DNA of 54,264 nucleotides. It comes from Nostoc sp. WHI (lineage in GTDB: Bacteria > Cyanobacteriota > Cyanobacteriia > Cyanobacteriales > Nostocaceae). The notes beneath the pieces are model-generated. The model was not told the origin of the DNA, searched no databases, and saw only the letters and a list, made by a program, of their open reading frames with translations. Of the stretch, positions 1 to 8,947 are shown piece after piece. Where the stretch lies: assembly GCF_015714725.1 (NCBI RefSeq), contig NZ_WBKM01000020.1:1-54264 (forward strand), in the 5' to 3' direction. The position numbers and the translations under genes were made by a program. Positions within the stretch are counted from its first letter, which is position 1. Each line of letters opens with the position of its first letter.

Positions 1-26
1 TCCCCCCACTCCCTACTCCCCACTCC

Positions 27-788
27 CTACTCCCCACTCCCCACACTTGCATTCTGTTCGCCAAACATCGCTTTGAGTTTAGACGTGAAAGACTCAGAGC
101 GATCGCTTTTTTCGGGAGTAAATTGCCCGATTGGGGGATGAATAGCAGCAGGTGGAAGCAGTTTTCGTTGTCGTTTATGAGGGCTTGGTGATGGGGAGGG
201 CGGTGGACTTTCTTGTGAAGTGAGCTTTTGAGTGACAGCAGGTGATAGCTGAAGCGTCGCTGAAGAGGTAAATTTCCCAGACAGGGAAGACTTCAGAACG
301 GTTTGATTGGCTTTATCTTCCGGCTTACCCTCTTCTTCACTCAAAGATGTCTTTTGTTCTCCACTTATCAGGTGTAGAGTTGCAGTACTGTTGTATTGAT
401 TGCTGTTGCGAATCCTAGCTGGTGGTAATTGCGGACTCGTCACTTTTTCTACAGTAGGCTTTTTCTCGACTGGCGGTAGGGCTGGTGCAGCGAATGAGCT
501 TAAGCTTTGGGGAAATTTGCTACAAATCATTCGTTCAAATTCCATATTGAAATGATATGCAGCCTCATCGCGGCGCTGCCAAAATACTAAGATTTGCTGC
601 ACCGAAACCGCTTTATAACGGCCTTGATATAGTGCTTCAATCACTGCTAAGTGTAGCCAATTAAGGGGATATTGCGTTTGCCAACGCTCAACTAGCTCAT
701 TGGCACTGTAACCATTAAGATCAAAACTATAGTTAATTAATAAGGCGATCGCTAAGTTGGCAGAGGTGTCTGGAAGTGTTGTTAACAT
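27..788 (-). CDS. Conserved cyanobacterial protein of unknown function
   Basis: I do not recognise a named family. The first ~95 residues look like a compact helical domain rich in aromatic residues (NYSFDLNGYSANELVERW, LHLAVIEALYQGRYKAVSV). The rest is a low-complexity tail rich in Pro, Ser and Lys, probably disordered. The ATG at 788 is preferred. A TTG at 809 in the same frame would add seven residues and has no clear ribosome site. The last codons run into a short tandem repeat (ACTCCCTACTCCCC type) at the left edge of the window, so the C-terminus NASVGSGE is partly encoded by the repeat. No neighbour on the same strand suggests a role. Confidence 0.6.
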   Translation of the reverse strand: MLTTLPDTSANLAIALLINYSFDLNGYSANELVERWQTQYPLNWLHLAVIEALYQGRYKAVSVQQILVFWQRRDEAAYHFNMEFERMICSKFPQSLSSFAAPALPPVEKKPTVEKVTSPQLPPARIRNSNQYNSTATLHLISGEQKTSLSEEEGKPEDKANQTVLKSSLSGKFTSSATLQLSPAVTQKLTSQESPPPSPSPSPHKRQRKLLPPAAIHPPIGQFTPEKSDRSESFTSKLKAMFGEQNASVGSGE

Positions 789-918
789 GGGGCTACTAGC
801 TATAAGCAATAGGTCTAAGATTTGTCACCCATCGCATATTAGCCTAGCGTGCTTTTAACTACATGGTTTTTTTCCAAGAGTTGTCAACTCGATAGGCAAG
901 TGTTTCCTATTTTACTTA

Positions 919-2475
919 TCAACTTACAGAATGCAACCCTACATAGACTGATTTAATCGCAGGTGTTCGTTCAATGGCGACTAATGCCTGATAAACCATT
1001 GCTGCAACTTCGGCGCGGGTTGCTAGACGTAAAGGGGCAAGTAGTTTGGGATCTGGATAGTTAACAACTATTCCCTGTTGTGTTGCAGTGGCAACGGCTG
1101 TGCGGGCATAGTCAGGAATAATATGACGATCGCTGTAAACTTCTAAGGCATCGCTATTAGCCACAGCTAGTCCCAGTCCGTTAACTAGAGAGACAATCAC
1201 CTGTAGGCGCTGCACATTTTGATTAGGGCGGAAAGTGCGATCGCTAAATCCACCAACAAAGCCACCGCTAGCAGCAATTTGGATAGCGCTATAAGCCCAA
1301 AAATCCTTGGGTACATCTGTAAAATCAGGCGCTAGGAGTTTGGGAGTCGGGTTAAAGGCAACGGACACCAAAGCTGCATATTCAGCGCGAGTCATGGGTT
1401 TATTTGGCTTGTAGCTGCCATCAGTAAAACCGTGAGTTAAACCCATCTTCACCAATGCCTCAATAAATGGTTTTGCCCAATGCCCATCTAATTGAAGAGA
1501 CGTGGAAAGGAAGGAAGGGGGAGACAAGGGGAATTGTTGATAGGGGGATTCTTTTGGGGCATCAGAGGAACTGGTGCTAATCGCTACTTCATTGGTTGGG
1601 ATCAATTCAACTAAGCCTTTTACTAGCGAAGGATTTAATTGATTACCTACAGAAACCAGCTTTTGGGGAGTGGTGTTGTGTAAATCAAATTCCCTATTCT
1701 CACGAAAAATATTATCACCGGGATTTTGGGTACTACCTAAGTTTGGGGCTGCGTTGCCATTGACTAATAAACCACCTTGAGTATTTTTGGCAATGAGATT
1801 TTGACGCAGCACAGGTTGGGCGTGGCGAGAAAGTGCGATCGCTGTGCGATTTTCTGATAGTTTATTATTGGCAATCAAAGGAGCGGCAAAGTCACTAATT
1901 ACTATGCCCAATGGGTTTTGTTGAAATATATTTCGTAGCACTTCTCCCTGGCTATGACCTGCCATCACTAATCCACTAGCATTATTTTGCACAAATATAT
2001 TATCTAAAATTGCGGGTTTGGCAGTGCCACTGGTAAATACACCTTCCCGCCCACAGTTGCTCAAAGTATTGTTGGCTAAAGTCGGTGCAGCCGATTCAAT
2101 CCAAATACCAGTACCTTTTGCTGAGGGATTGATAACAGTTACACCTAAAAGACTGGCATTATCTGCTAAGAGCAGCGTAATATTCTGCATCCCAAAGCTA
2201 GGACTTTGATATTCCCCACTTCCGGTAATTACAATTCCTGCTCCTTTGTTAGCTTCGTTACCCACTATCGTCACCTTTCCAGAAATGACCAGTGGAAATA
2301 CTTCACCACTAACAGTGCTGTAAGTCCCTGATTCCAGATGAATGAGCGTGTGGATTTTGGTTATTTTTAAGGCACGAGTGAGGCTTTTAAACGGACTCAA
2401 CCGTGAACCAGTATTAGTATCATTCCCTGTCATAGGGTTGACATAGAGTGTGACAACGAGTGTAGAGTTCACCAT
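919..2475 (-). CDS. DUF1565 beta-helix protein with three SLH domains
   Basis: Residues ~8-270 form a DUF1565-type right-handed beta-helix. It opens with LYVNPMTGNDTNTGSRLSPF and continues with repeated N-x-I/L-x-x-N turns (APTLANNTLSNCG, APLIANNKLSENR). Residues ~325-500 hold three S-layer homology domains. Two are marked by FTDGSYKPNKPMTRAEYAAL and FSDRTFRPNQNVQRLQ, and the third is more divergent. In this family SLH domains anchor proteins to cell-wall polymers, so this is probably a cell-surface protein. No obvious signal peptide is seen at the ATG chosen (2475), which leaves a slightly longer start or non-classical export open. The substrate or ligand is unknown. Confidence 0.8.
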   Translation of the reverse strand: MVNSTLVVTLYVNPMTGNDTNTGSRLSPFKSLTRALKITKIHTLIHLESGTYSTVSGEVFPLVISGKVTIVGNEANKGAGIVITGSGEYQSPSFGMQNITLLLADNASLLGVTVINPSAKGTGIWIESAAPTLANNTLSNCGREGVFTSGTAKPAILDNIFVQNNASGLVMAGHSQGEVLRNIFQQNPLGIVISDFAAPLIANNKLSENRTAIALSRHAQPVLRQNLIAKNTQGGLLVNGNAAPNLGSTQNPGDNIFRENREFDLHNTTPQKLVSVGNQLNPSLVKGLVELIPTNEVAISTSSSDAPKESPYQQFPLSPPSFLSTSLQLDGHWAKPFIEALVKMGLTHGFTDGSYKPNKPMTRAEYAALVSVAFNPTPKLLAPDFTDVPKDFWAYSAIQIAASGGFVGGFSDRTFRPNQNVQRLQVIVSLVNGLGLAVANSDALEVYSDRHIIPDYARTAVATATQQGIVVNYPDPKLLAPLRLATRAEVAAMVYQALVAIERTPAIKSVYVGLHSVS

Positions 2476-2547
2476 TGATAGTTGAGAGTCAATTGTTTTA
2501 ATTATGACAATACTGTGTACATACCAAGTTATAGACCCTTACGCAAG

Positions 2548-2684
2548 CAATAGGGTTCGGTTGGGTGCATAGTCCTTAAAGATCCCCCTTAGTCCCCCTT
2601 AAAAAGGGGGAAATAGAGCCATCCATTCTTAGCCCCCCTTTTTAAGGGGGGTTGGGGGGATCAAGTCTTATCTAAACTGTATTG
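2548..2684. mobile_element. MITE-like element, copy A
   Basis: About 137 bp bounded by imperfect inverted ends (CAATAGGGTTCGG ... AAACTGTATTG), with internal complementary C-rich and G-rich runs around GATCCCCC. It is flanked by the direct repeat CTTACGCAA (2538-2546 and 2685-2693), read as a 9-bp target-site duplication. Copies B, C and D lie at 25384, 31259 and 34472. It occupies the 467-bp gap between the SLH protein and the photoreceptor, together with the 21-bp tandem array at 2694. There is no coding capacity. Confidence 0.75.
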
Positions 2685-2693
2685 CTTACGCAA

Positions 2694-2798
2694 CGTTCTA
2701 AGTTCGCAGCCCAGCGTTCTAAGTTCGCAGCCCAGCGCTCTAAGTTCGCAGCCCAGCATTCTAAGTTTGCAGCCCAGCGTTCTAAGTTTTCATCTCAA
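2694..2798. repeat. 21-bp tandem repeat array, about 5 units
   Basis: Units of CGTTCTAAGTTCGCAGCCCAG start at 2694, 2715, 2736 and 2757. A fifth, decayed unit starts at 2778. The period is exactly 21 bp, the same as in the otherwise different arrays at 6179-6356 and 34680-34968. The array lies ~145 bp upstream of the photoreceptor start. No promoter could be assigned with confidence in the remaining ~140 bp. Confidence 0.9.
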
Positions 2799-2942
2799 TG
2801 TTTTACGGCTTATTAATACGTAATACTTAAAGAGTGCTTAGAGAATGTTTAAAAAATATTTTAGGTAATATCAAAGCCTCAAAAACCTAACCCCTTTAGC
2901 CCTCTTCCCTACAAAGGATACAATCTCGACGAAGTTTTATCT

Positions 2943-5894
2943 ATGACTCAGCGTTCTCCCAATAAATTTAATGGCAACAGAGCTAACACTGACTCTCAAG
3001 CTCACCTAGCTCAAGTTGCCCCAAAGCGTAACAGTTCATCAAAGCGTTCACTCTGGCAGCAAGGGCGGCAGCAATGGACTCTGAAGTCTAAAGCAACCGC
3101 TTGGGCTATTGCCCTGACTATGCTCCCAGTGCTGACAATTGGGATAACTAGCTACTTTAGTAGTCAATCTATAAATAGGCAGTTTACCCAAGCCAAGCAA
3201 GGAAGTGCCGCAGACCTGACAGAAGTTAAACTTGCACTTGAGAAACATCAATCATCCCTGTTGCTTCAGGCTGGGGTGATGGCTGTAGTGGCAGGGGCGA
3301 TCGCTGCTTTTGTAATCAATCGTGTCACTCGTCGAGTTTTGTCTGCTGCCAAGACTTCTAACGCTTTAATAAATAGACTACGTGGAGAAGAAGTTAGAAC
3401 TCTGATTCGCGTTGCTGGCGAAGATGAACTAGTTGCTTTAGAGGCAAACATTAACTTACTACAAAATCTGTTGCCAGAGCAAATTTGGCAAAAAAAAGCT
3501 GAAGCCGAGCTATCGCAGTTATTAATGGACATTACTCGTCGCATTCGGGAAGCCCTCTCTGAAGAAGATGTCCTCAGAACTACTGTTGAAGAAGTTCGCA
3601 AAGCTTTTAGGATGGATCGCGTGGTGATCTTTCGCTTTAACTCCGATGGCAGTGGCACTTTTGTAGAAGAAGCAGCAGCATCCGGTTTACCAAAGACCCT
3701 GTGGGCAAGCATCTCAGACCCGTGTTTTGAGGGATGGTATGTCGAACAGTACCGAAACGGTCGCGTTCGAGCGATTAATGATATTTATCAAGCCAACCTC
3801 AAAGATTGTCACATCGGGTTATTAGAGCGATTTGCAGTCAAAGCAAATCTGGTTGCGCCCATTCTCAAAGACAACCAGCTATTTAGCTTGCTAATTGGGC
3901 ATCAGTGTTCTGCACCTCGGGTTTGGCAAGAGTCTGAGATTGATTTGTTTGGTCAAATTGCCACGCAAGTAGGATTTGCTCTCGACCATGCCAAGCTTGT
4001 AGAACAGATAACTAGCAGAGCCGACCAAGCCCAATTAGTAATAGATATTACCCGCAGCATTCGACGATCGCTCAACGAAGAAGATGTACTCAAAATCACC
4101 GTTAACGAAATTCGCAAAGCGATCGCTACTGACCGAGTACTTATATATGGCTTTGATCGTAACTGGTATGGAACTGTCCTAGCGGAAGCAGTGCTACCAG
4201 GTTTTCCCAAGGCATTGCGAGCCAACATCAAAGACCCTTGTTTTGCTGAAGGTTATGTTGAGCAGTATCAAGCAGGTCGAGTTCGAGCGACCAACAACAT
4301 TTATGAAGCGGGGCTAAGTGCTTGTCACATTGGCCAACTCGAGCCTTTCGGCGTGAAGGCAAATTTAGTTGTACCCATTCTCAAAGACAATCAGTTGTTT
4401 GGTTTACTAATTGCCCATGACTGCTCTGCACCTCGTGAGTGGCAACAGCTTGAAATTGATTTATTTGCTCAGTTGGCCGTGCAGGTGGGATTTGCTCTGG
4501 ATCATGCTCGGCTGCTTCAGCGCATTGACGCTGAAGGGAGGCAAACTCAGCTAATTGCAGATATTACCCGCAGCATTCGGCGATCGCTCAACGAAGAAGA
4601 TGTACTTAAAACCACCGTTGACGAAATTCGCAAAGCGATCGCTACTGACCGAGTAATGATTTTTGGCTTTGATAGTAATTGGTATGGAACTGTCCTAGCG
4701 GAGGCAGTGCTACCAGGTTTTGCCAAGGCATTACGAGCCAACATCAAAGACCCTTGTTTTGCTGAACGTTATGTTGAGCAGTATCAAGCAGGTCGAGTTC
4801 AAGCAACCAACAACATTTATGAAGCGGGGCTAAGTGCTTGTCACATTGGCCAACTCGAACCTTTTGGCGTGAAGGCGAATTTGGTTGCACCCATTCTCAA
4901 AGACGATCAGTTGTTTGGCTTACTAATTGCCCATAACTGCTCTGCACCTCGTGAGTGGCAGCAATTTGAAATTGATTTATTTGCTCAGTTAGCCATGCAG
5001 GTGGGATTTGCTCTCGACCATGCTAGGGTGCTAAACCGGGTAGAGGAATCATATCAATCTGTTGAATCCGCCTTTCAAGACCAGAACCAACAAAAAGCAG
5101 CACTTCAGTATCAAGTATCAGAACTTTTGCGGGATAGCGAAATTGTTGTAGAAACTCTCTCCTCTCAGACATTCAGCCAAATGGAGTCGGTGACATCTGT
5201 CTACAATCAAATTCAAGTATTGGCTAATTTGGCTCAACAAATGCTTCTCCGTGCCGAACAAGCTGAACGCCAAAAGCAGCAGTTCGGCAACACAGTCCAA
5301 GACGGGCAGGAGAGGATGAACCAAGTTGTAGATAGGATTGGGGCGATCCGCGCCACAGCGACAGAAGCTACCGCCAGAGTGAAGCGCTTAGATCAGCCTT
5401 CTCAGAAGCTCTCCCAAGGAGTTAGACAAATCGTTGAAGTTGCGTCACAGATAAAATTTCATGCCATGAAGATCGCCTTAGAAGCAGCCCGGACTGGTTC
5501 TGCGGGTGAAGAGTTTGCGGCGATCGCTCAGATACTTTTGTCACAGGCGCAGCAGTTGGATACCGATATTGCCCAAATTCCATCTTTGGTTGCAGAAATT
5601 TATACAGGTAATAATGCAGTTGTAACCTTAATGGAAGCAGGACAAGAACAAGCGATCGCACTTACTCAAGGTGTAGAAGAAATTCAGCAAACACTCAATC
5701 AAATTAATGCCATCAGTAGTCAAGTGAACACATTAGTTGAAGAACTGACTCAAGGAGCTGCAAACCAATTAGAAACTTCAACCACAGCCAACCAATCTAT
5801 TTTAGAAGTTGCGAGTATTGCTAACCAGATATCAGAACAAGCTGTAACAGTAGCTAATTCTTTAGCCAAGTTGACAGTAATTCGTAATTCGTAA
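2943..5894 (+). CDS. PixJ-like methyl-accepting photoreceptor with three DXCF cyanobacteriochrome GAF domains
   Basis: Membrane-bound sensor of 983 residues. The order is: basic N-terminus, transmembrane segment (~51-70), short outer loop, second transmembrane segment (~106-126), HAMP-like linker, three GAF domains, then a long coiled-coil MCP-type signalling region (~700-983). Each GAF has a DPCF motif (Cys 261, 433, 605) and a CH motif (Cys 289, 461, 633). The 28-residue spacing is that of the two chromophore-linked Cys of DXCF cyanobacteriochromes such as TePixJ. Phycobilin binding and light sensing are therefore likely, probably for phototaxis of motile filaments. The GAFs repeat at exactly 172 residues (516 bp), and GAF2 and GAF3 are nearly identical, so they duplicated recently. 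The signalling tip (IALEAARTGSAGEEFA) departs from the classical MCP tip. No che or pix genes lie beside it. Confidence 0.88.
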   Translation: MTQRSPNKFNGNRANTDSQAHLAQVAPKRNSSSKRSLWQQGRQQWTLKSKATAWAIALTMLPVLTIGITSYFSSQSINRQFTQAKQGSAADLTEVKLALEKHQSSLLLQAGVMAVVAGAIAAFVINRVTRRVLSAAKTSNALINRLRGEEVRTLIRVAGEDELVALEANINLLQNLLPEQIWQKKAEAELSQLLMDITRRIREALSEEDVLRTTVEEVRKAFRMDRVVIFRFNSDGSGTFVEEAAASGLPKTLWASISDPCFEGWYVEQYRNGRVRAINDIYQANLKDCHIGLLERFAVKANLVAPILKDNQLFSLLIGHQCSAPRVWQESEIDLFGQIATQVGFALDHAKLVEQITSRADQAQLVIDITRSIRRSLNEEDVLKITVNEIRKAIATDRVLIYGFDRNWYGTVLAEAVLPGFPKALRANIKDPCFAEGYVEQYQAGRVRATNNIYEAGLSACHIGQLEPFGVKANLVVPILKDNQLFGLLIAHDCSAPREWQQLEIDLFAQLAVQVGFALDHARLLQRIDAEGRQTQLIADITRSIRRSLNEEDVLKTTVDEIRKAIATDRVMIFGFDSNWYGTVLAEAVLPGFAKALRANIKDPCFAERYVEQYQAGRVQATNNIYEAGLSACHIGQLEPFGVKANLVAPILKDDQLFGLLIAHNCSAPREWQQFEIDLFAQLAMQVGFALDHARVLNRVEESYQSVESAFQDQNQQKAALQYQVSELLRDSEIVVETLSSQTFSQMESVTSVYNQIQVLANLAQQMLLRAEQAERQKQQFGNTVQDGQERMNQVVDRIGAIRATATEATARVKRLDQPSQKLSQGVRQIVEVASQIKFHAMKIALEAARTGSAGEEFAAIAQILLSQAQQLDTDIAQIPSLVAEIYTGNNAVVTLMEAGQEQAIALTQGVEEIQQTLNQINAISSQVNTLVEELTQGAANQLETSTTANQSILEVASIANQISEQAVTVANSLAKLTVIRNS

Positions 5895-5899
5895 TTTTC

Positions 5900-6008
5900 C
5901 TCGTTCCCAGGCTCCGCCTGGGAATGCATTCATTGAGTCTCTGGCTCAATGTCTAACTGGAGGCAGCAGCCCTTAATCAGCCATTCCCATGCAGAGCATG
6001 GGAACGAG
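5900..6008. repeat. 109-bp palindromic dispersed repeat, copy 1
   Basis: The ends are CTCGTTCCCA and TGGGAACGAG, and each end carries its own hairpin (CCCAGGCTCCGCCTGGG and CCCATGCAGAGCATGGG). A second 109-bp copy starts 128 bp downstream. The element begins five bases after the photoreceptor stop codon, so transcripts of that gene could end in these hairpins. Confidence 0.85.
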
Positions 6009-6027
6009 AGAACTTGATAAGGCTTTC

Positions 6028-6136
6028 CTCGTTCCCAGGCTCCGCCTAGGAATGCATTCATTGAGTCTCTGGCTCAATGTCTAACTGGAGGCAGCAGCCC
6101 TTAATCACCCATTCCCATGCTCTGCATAGGAACGAG
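6028..6136. repeat. 109-bp palindromic dispersed repeat, copy 2
   Basis: A direct copy of the element at 5900-6008 with only a few changes, mostly within the end hairpins (for example CTGCATAGG instead of GAGCATGGG). It has the same length and orientation. Together with the 21-bp array at 6179-6356 it fills the gap between the photoreceptor and the kinase gene. Confidence 0.85.
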
Positions 6137-6178
6137 AGAATAATTTCTCTGACATCTTGCACCAGAGTATCGAATAAC

Positions 6179-6356
6179 GATGCAAGTCGATGCATCAAAG
6201 GTGCACGTCGATGCATCAAAGGTGCAAGTCGATGCAACAAAGGTGCACGTCGATGCAACAAAGGTGCACGTCGATGCATCAAAGGTGCACGTCGATGCAT
6301 CAAAGGTGCACGTCGATGCAACAAAGGTGCACGTCGATGCATCAAAGGTGCAAGTC
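6179..6356. repeat. 21-bp tandem repeat array, 8 units plus a partial unit
   Basis: Unit GATGCATCAAAGGTGCACGTC. Eight complete units run from 6189 to 6356, with a partial unit at 6179. Units differ at only two positions: ATC or AAC, and CAC or CAA. Because the period is a multiple of three and lacks stops, several frames on both strands stay open (for example VDASKVH heptads). I treat these as by-products of the repeat, not genes. Confidence 0.92.
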
Positions 6357-6470
6357 AAAAGGACTTATGTGTACACCGTAGCCATTTTGGTAGAGGGGTT
6401 GGGGTAAGGGCAAAACCTCTTAGCAAAGCAGATTTTTCCTTGGATTACTCTAACGTATTGCAATACGCCC

Positions 6471-8543
6471 TTAAAAAGAAAGTGCCACCCGAAAACCGAT
6501 GAGGTTGCCCCGGCCATTTTGAGGATTCCAACTACGATATGCAGAACGGCATAACTTAGCAGAGCTTTTCCAAGAACCACCTCGAATCAAACGAGACTGA
6601 CTTCCATCTTTAGACAACCACACACTACCATCAATGGGCGCGCCTTCATAATTGTCGTGCCAGTTATCCCCGCACCATTCCCACACATTGCCATGCATAT
6701 CATATAATCCAAAAGCATTTGGCTTAAAACAGTCTACAGGGCTTGTTTGCCTATGATTTGTTTGGATGCCACTGCCGTAGATAGAGTTGCTATAGTTTGC
6801 CAAACTCAAAGTGAGAGTGTTGCCAAAATGATAAGGAGTAGTGGTTTTGGCACGACAGGCATATTCCCACTCAGCTTCGCTAGGAAGCCGATAATTTCGC
6901 CCCATCTTCTCACACAATCGTGTACAAAACTCTACTGCATCGTCCCAGGAAACTTGCTCTACCGGACGGTTTGCTCCTTTAACATTAGTCGGCTCAGGAT
7001 CGAGATTACGGTTGATTGAGGGCAACACTGCCACTGCCCGCCATTGTGCTTGGGTAACAGGAAACTTACCCATAAAAAAGGGTTTGATTGTCACAAGATG
7101 CTGTGGGCTTTCAGAATCAAATCGTTCTGGCTCATCCTTTGGAGAACCCATTAAGAACTGTCCACCGGGAATAGATACCATCTCCAAGGTGATGCCATCG
7201 CCTAGTTCTTCAATTAAGCATTGCGCCCATCCCTGACGACGAGTGATTTCATCGCTAGCTGTGGAGGCAAGTGAGCTTTTTTCGGCAACAGTAGCGATCT
7301 CAAACTCAAATTCTTCCAAGGGTAAGATTGCCGTATCAAACTCACTTTGATCAATTTCCCGCAGACGCGGATCAAATTGCGAGCCATCCTTTGAGTTGAG
7401 GTTTGACAAGAGAAGTGAAGAGTTAGTATCTGGCAAAATCAACCCTGTAGGAGGGGAGACACTGCTTTGCTCAGAGTTGTTGGCGCGTCGCCTTCCTCCG
7501 TTCCAAACTCCGGCAAATTCCCAATCTTGAAACAAGTGGCGTTTTTTCTCTGGAGCCACTTCTACTTCTTTGCCCAGCCAAGTTGGAGTGTCGGCTGACG
7601 GCGACTGCTCTTGTGGTTCCTGCGGCAGTTCCTCTAAATTGGCAAAGTTACCTAACAAGGGACTGCCATCCCACTGTTCCTCTGGAGATGAAAGTAGTAG
7701 CGAGGACGATCGTAACGCTGTGGTTGAAGTAAGTGCTTGCAATGCTTCCACTGCTGATGGATAGCGCTCAGTGTACTCATCGCACACCATCATATTGAGA
7801 ATATCAGCAAGGCGATCGCTTACCAGTGGTGCATAAGTCTGCCAGAGAGTTTGTCCAGTCCGCGAATCTTCTTGTAAAAGACTGGGGGCAATTCCTGTCA
7901 AAGCCTCTATACACATCATTCCTAGAGCGTAGATATCACTAGACAGGCGAGGTTTACCCCTAGCTTGCTCCGTGGGTATATACCCTGGAGTGCCAATAAA
8001 CACACTGGTAGGATTTCTTAGTTGATTGAACAAGAGAACGTTAAGCGCTTTCACAGAGCCAAAGTCAATCACGAAGAGTTTACCATCCTGTTTGCACCGC
8101 ATTACATTTTCGGGTTTGATATCTCGGTGAATGACATTGTGTTGATGAACAAAGACCAGCACCTCTAAAATGTCCTGCAACAGCCTGGTAACATAGTCTT
8201 CACTGAGTTGGTTTCCCCGGACAATTTCTTTTCTGAGGGTGTGTCCCTCCACATAATCTTGGATAATGTACAATTCATTGCGGACAGCAAAGTGAGCCAG
8301 CAGCCGGGGAATCTGCGGATGTTCGCCTAACTTCTCTAAAATTACCGCTTCCTGCTCAAAGAGGTCTAACACTTTGGGATTGCTGTGTTTTGGCTTGAGT
8401 CGCTTAACTACACATAGAGGTTTGCTGGGACGTTTTTGGTCGATAGCCAAGTAGGTTTCACCAAAGTTTCCTTCACTGAGTTTTTTAAAGATTTTGTAGC
8501 GTCCGTCTAGTGTTTTCTGATAAAACCCAAATTCAAGTGCCAT
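6471..8543 (-). CDS. Ser/Thr protein kinase fused to a formylglycine-generating-enzyme-like domain
   Basis: The N-terminal kinase domain (~15-275) has the glycine loop LSEGNFGETY, the ATP lysine in VVKRLK (~47), HRDIKPENV (139-147) and DFG (160-162), so it should be active. A linker of ~170 residues rich in Ser, Pro and acidic residues follows. Residues ~455-690 form an FGE-sulfatase domain (IPGGQFLMGSP, PVTQAQWRAV, NYRLPSEAEWEYACRA, GNVWEWCGDNW, RLIRGGSW, GFRVALSF). This fusion is common in filamentous cyanobacteria. The FGE part may be a binding or carbohydrate-type module rather than an oxidase, and its target is unknown. It is a single gene facing away from the exporter cluster. Confidence 0.88.
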   Translation of the reverse strand: MALEFGFYQKTLDGRYKIFKKLSEGNFGETYLAIDQKRPSKPLCVVKRLKPKHSNPKVLDLFEQEAVILEKLGEHPQIPRLLAHFAVRNELYIIQDYVEGHTLRKEIVRGNQLSEDYVTRLLQDILEVLVFVHQHNVIHRDIKPENVMRCKQDGKLFVIDFGSVKALNVLLFNQLRNPTSVFIGTPGYIPTEQARGKPRLSSDIYALGMMCIEALTGIAPSLLQEDSRTGQTLWQTYAPLVSDRLADILNMMVCDEYTERYPSAVEALQALTSTTALRSSSLLLSSPEEQWDGSPLLGNFANLEELPQEPQEQSPSADTPTWLGKEVEVAPEKKRHLFQDWEFAGVWNGGRRRANNSEQSSVSPPTGLILPDTNSSLLLSNLNSKDGSQFDPRLREIDQSEFDTAILPLEEFEFEIATVAEKSSLASTASDEITRRQGWAQCLIEELGDGITLEMVSIPGGQFLMGSPKDEPERFDSESPQHLVTIKPFFMGKFPVTQAQWRAVAVLPSINRNLDPEPTNVKGANRPVEQVSWDDAVEFCTRLCEKMGRNYRLPSEAEWEYACRAKTTTPYHFGNTLTLSLANYSNSIYGSGIQTNHRQTSPVDCFKPNAFGLYDMHGNVWEWCGDNWHDNYEGAPIDGSVWLSKDGSQSRLIRGGSWKSSAKLCRSAYRSWNPQNGRGNLIGFRVALSF

Positions 8544-8762
8544 CCCTGTTGCAACCTCCTATCCGTTCAACTTATCAGTAAGTAATTAATTCCCGTCACA
8601 ACAACTTGTTTATCAATCTTTGTTTCTAGCCAGAACAAAACAGCGCTTTCAACAGGACTAGGACTAATGCATCTAGATGGCGATCGCTTTTGTATGCAAT
8701 GTAAGTAAGTAGGCAAAAATAAATTAAACTATATTACGCAATGTAACATCAATCAAATTAGC

Positions 8763-8813
8763 TTGTAGTAAGGACTTTAGTCCTTAAAATATGACTAAAG
8801 TCATTACTACAAA
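8763..8813. repeat. Palindromic dispersed repeat in a 404-bp spacer
   Basis: The inverted ends TTGTAGTAA and TTACTACAA enclose AGGACTTTAGTCCT and ATGACTAAAGTCAT hairpins, a small nested palindrome common in Nostoc spacers. The rest of 8544-8947, between the divergent kinase and ABC genes, is AT-rich with HIP1 sites. I see no gene there. Promoters for both flanking genes must lie within it but cannot be pinned down. Confidence 0.7.
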
Positions 8814-8947
8814 CGTTTAATTATTCACGCCTACTTAATTACAGTTTACAACTATGCTAAAGCAAGCAGTACTTGGTATCACCACTCAGCACGTTTTGGT
8901 GATCTAAGATTATTGGGTATCTCATAATTTGCGATCGCTTAATACCG

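Noticed and set aside
3048..4747. Minus-strand frames over the GAF repeats
   Set aside because: Antisense shadows of the photoreceptor gene; they repeat with its 516-bp period.
6077..6502. Open frames across the 21-bp array, such as VDASKVH or HRRAPLM heptads
   Set aside because: They exist in several frames on both strands because the 21-bp unit lacks stops, and none has a convincing start or ribosome site.
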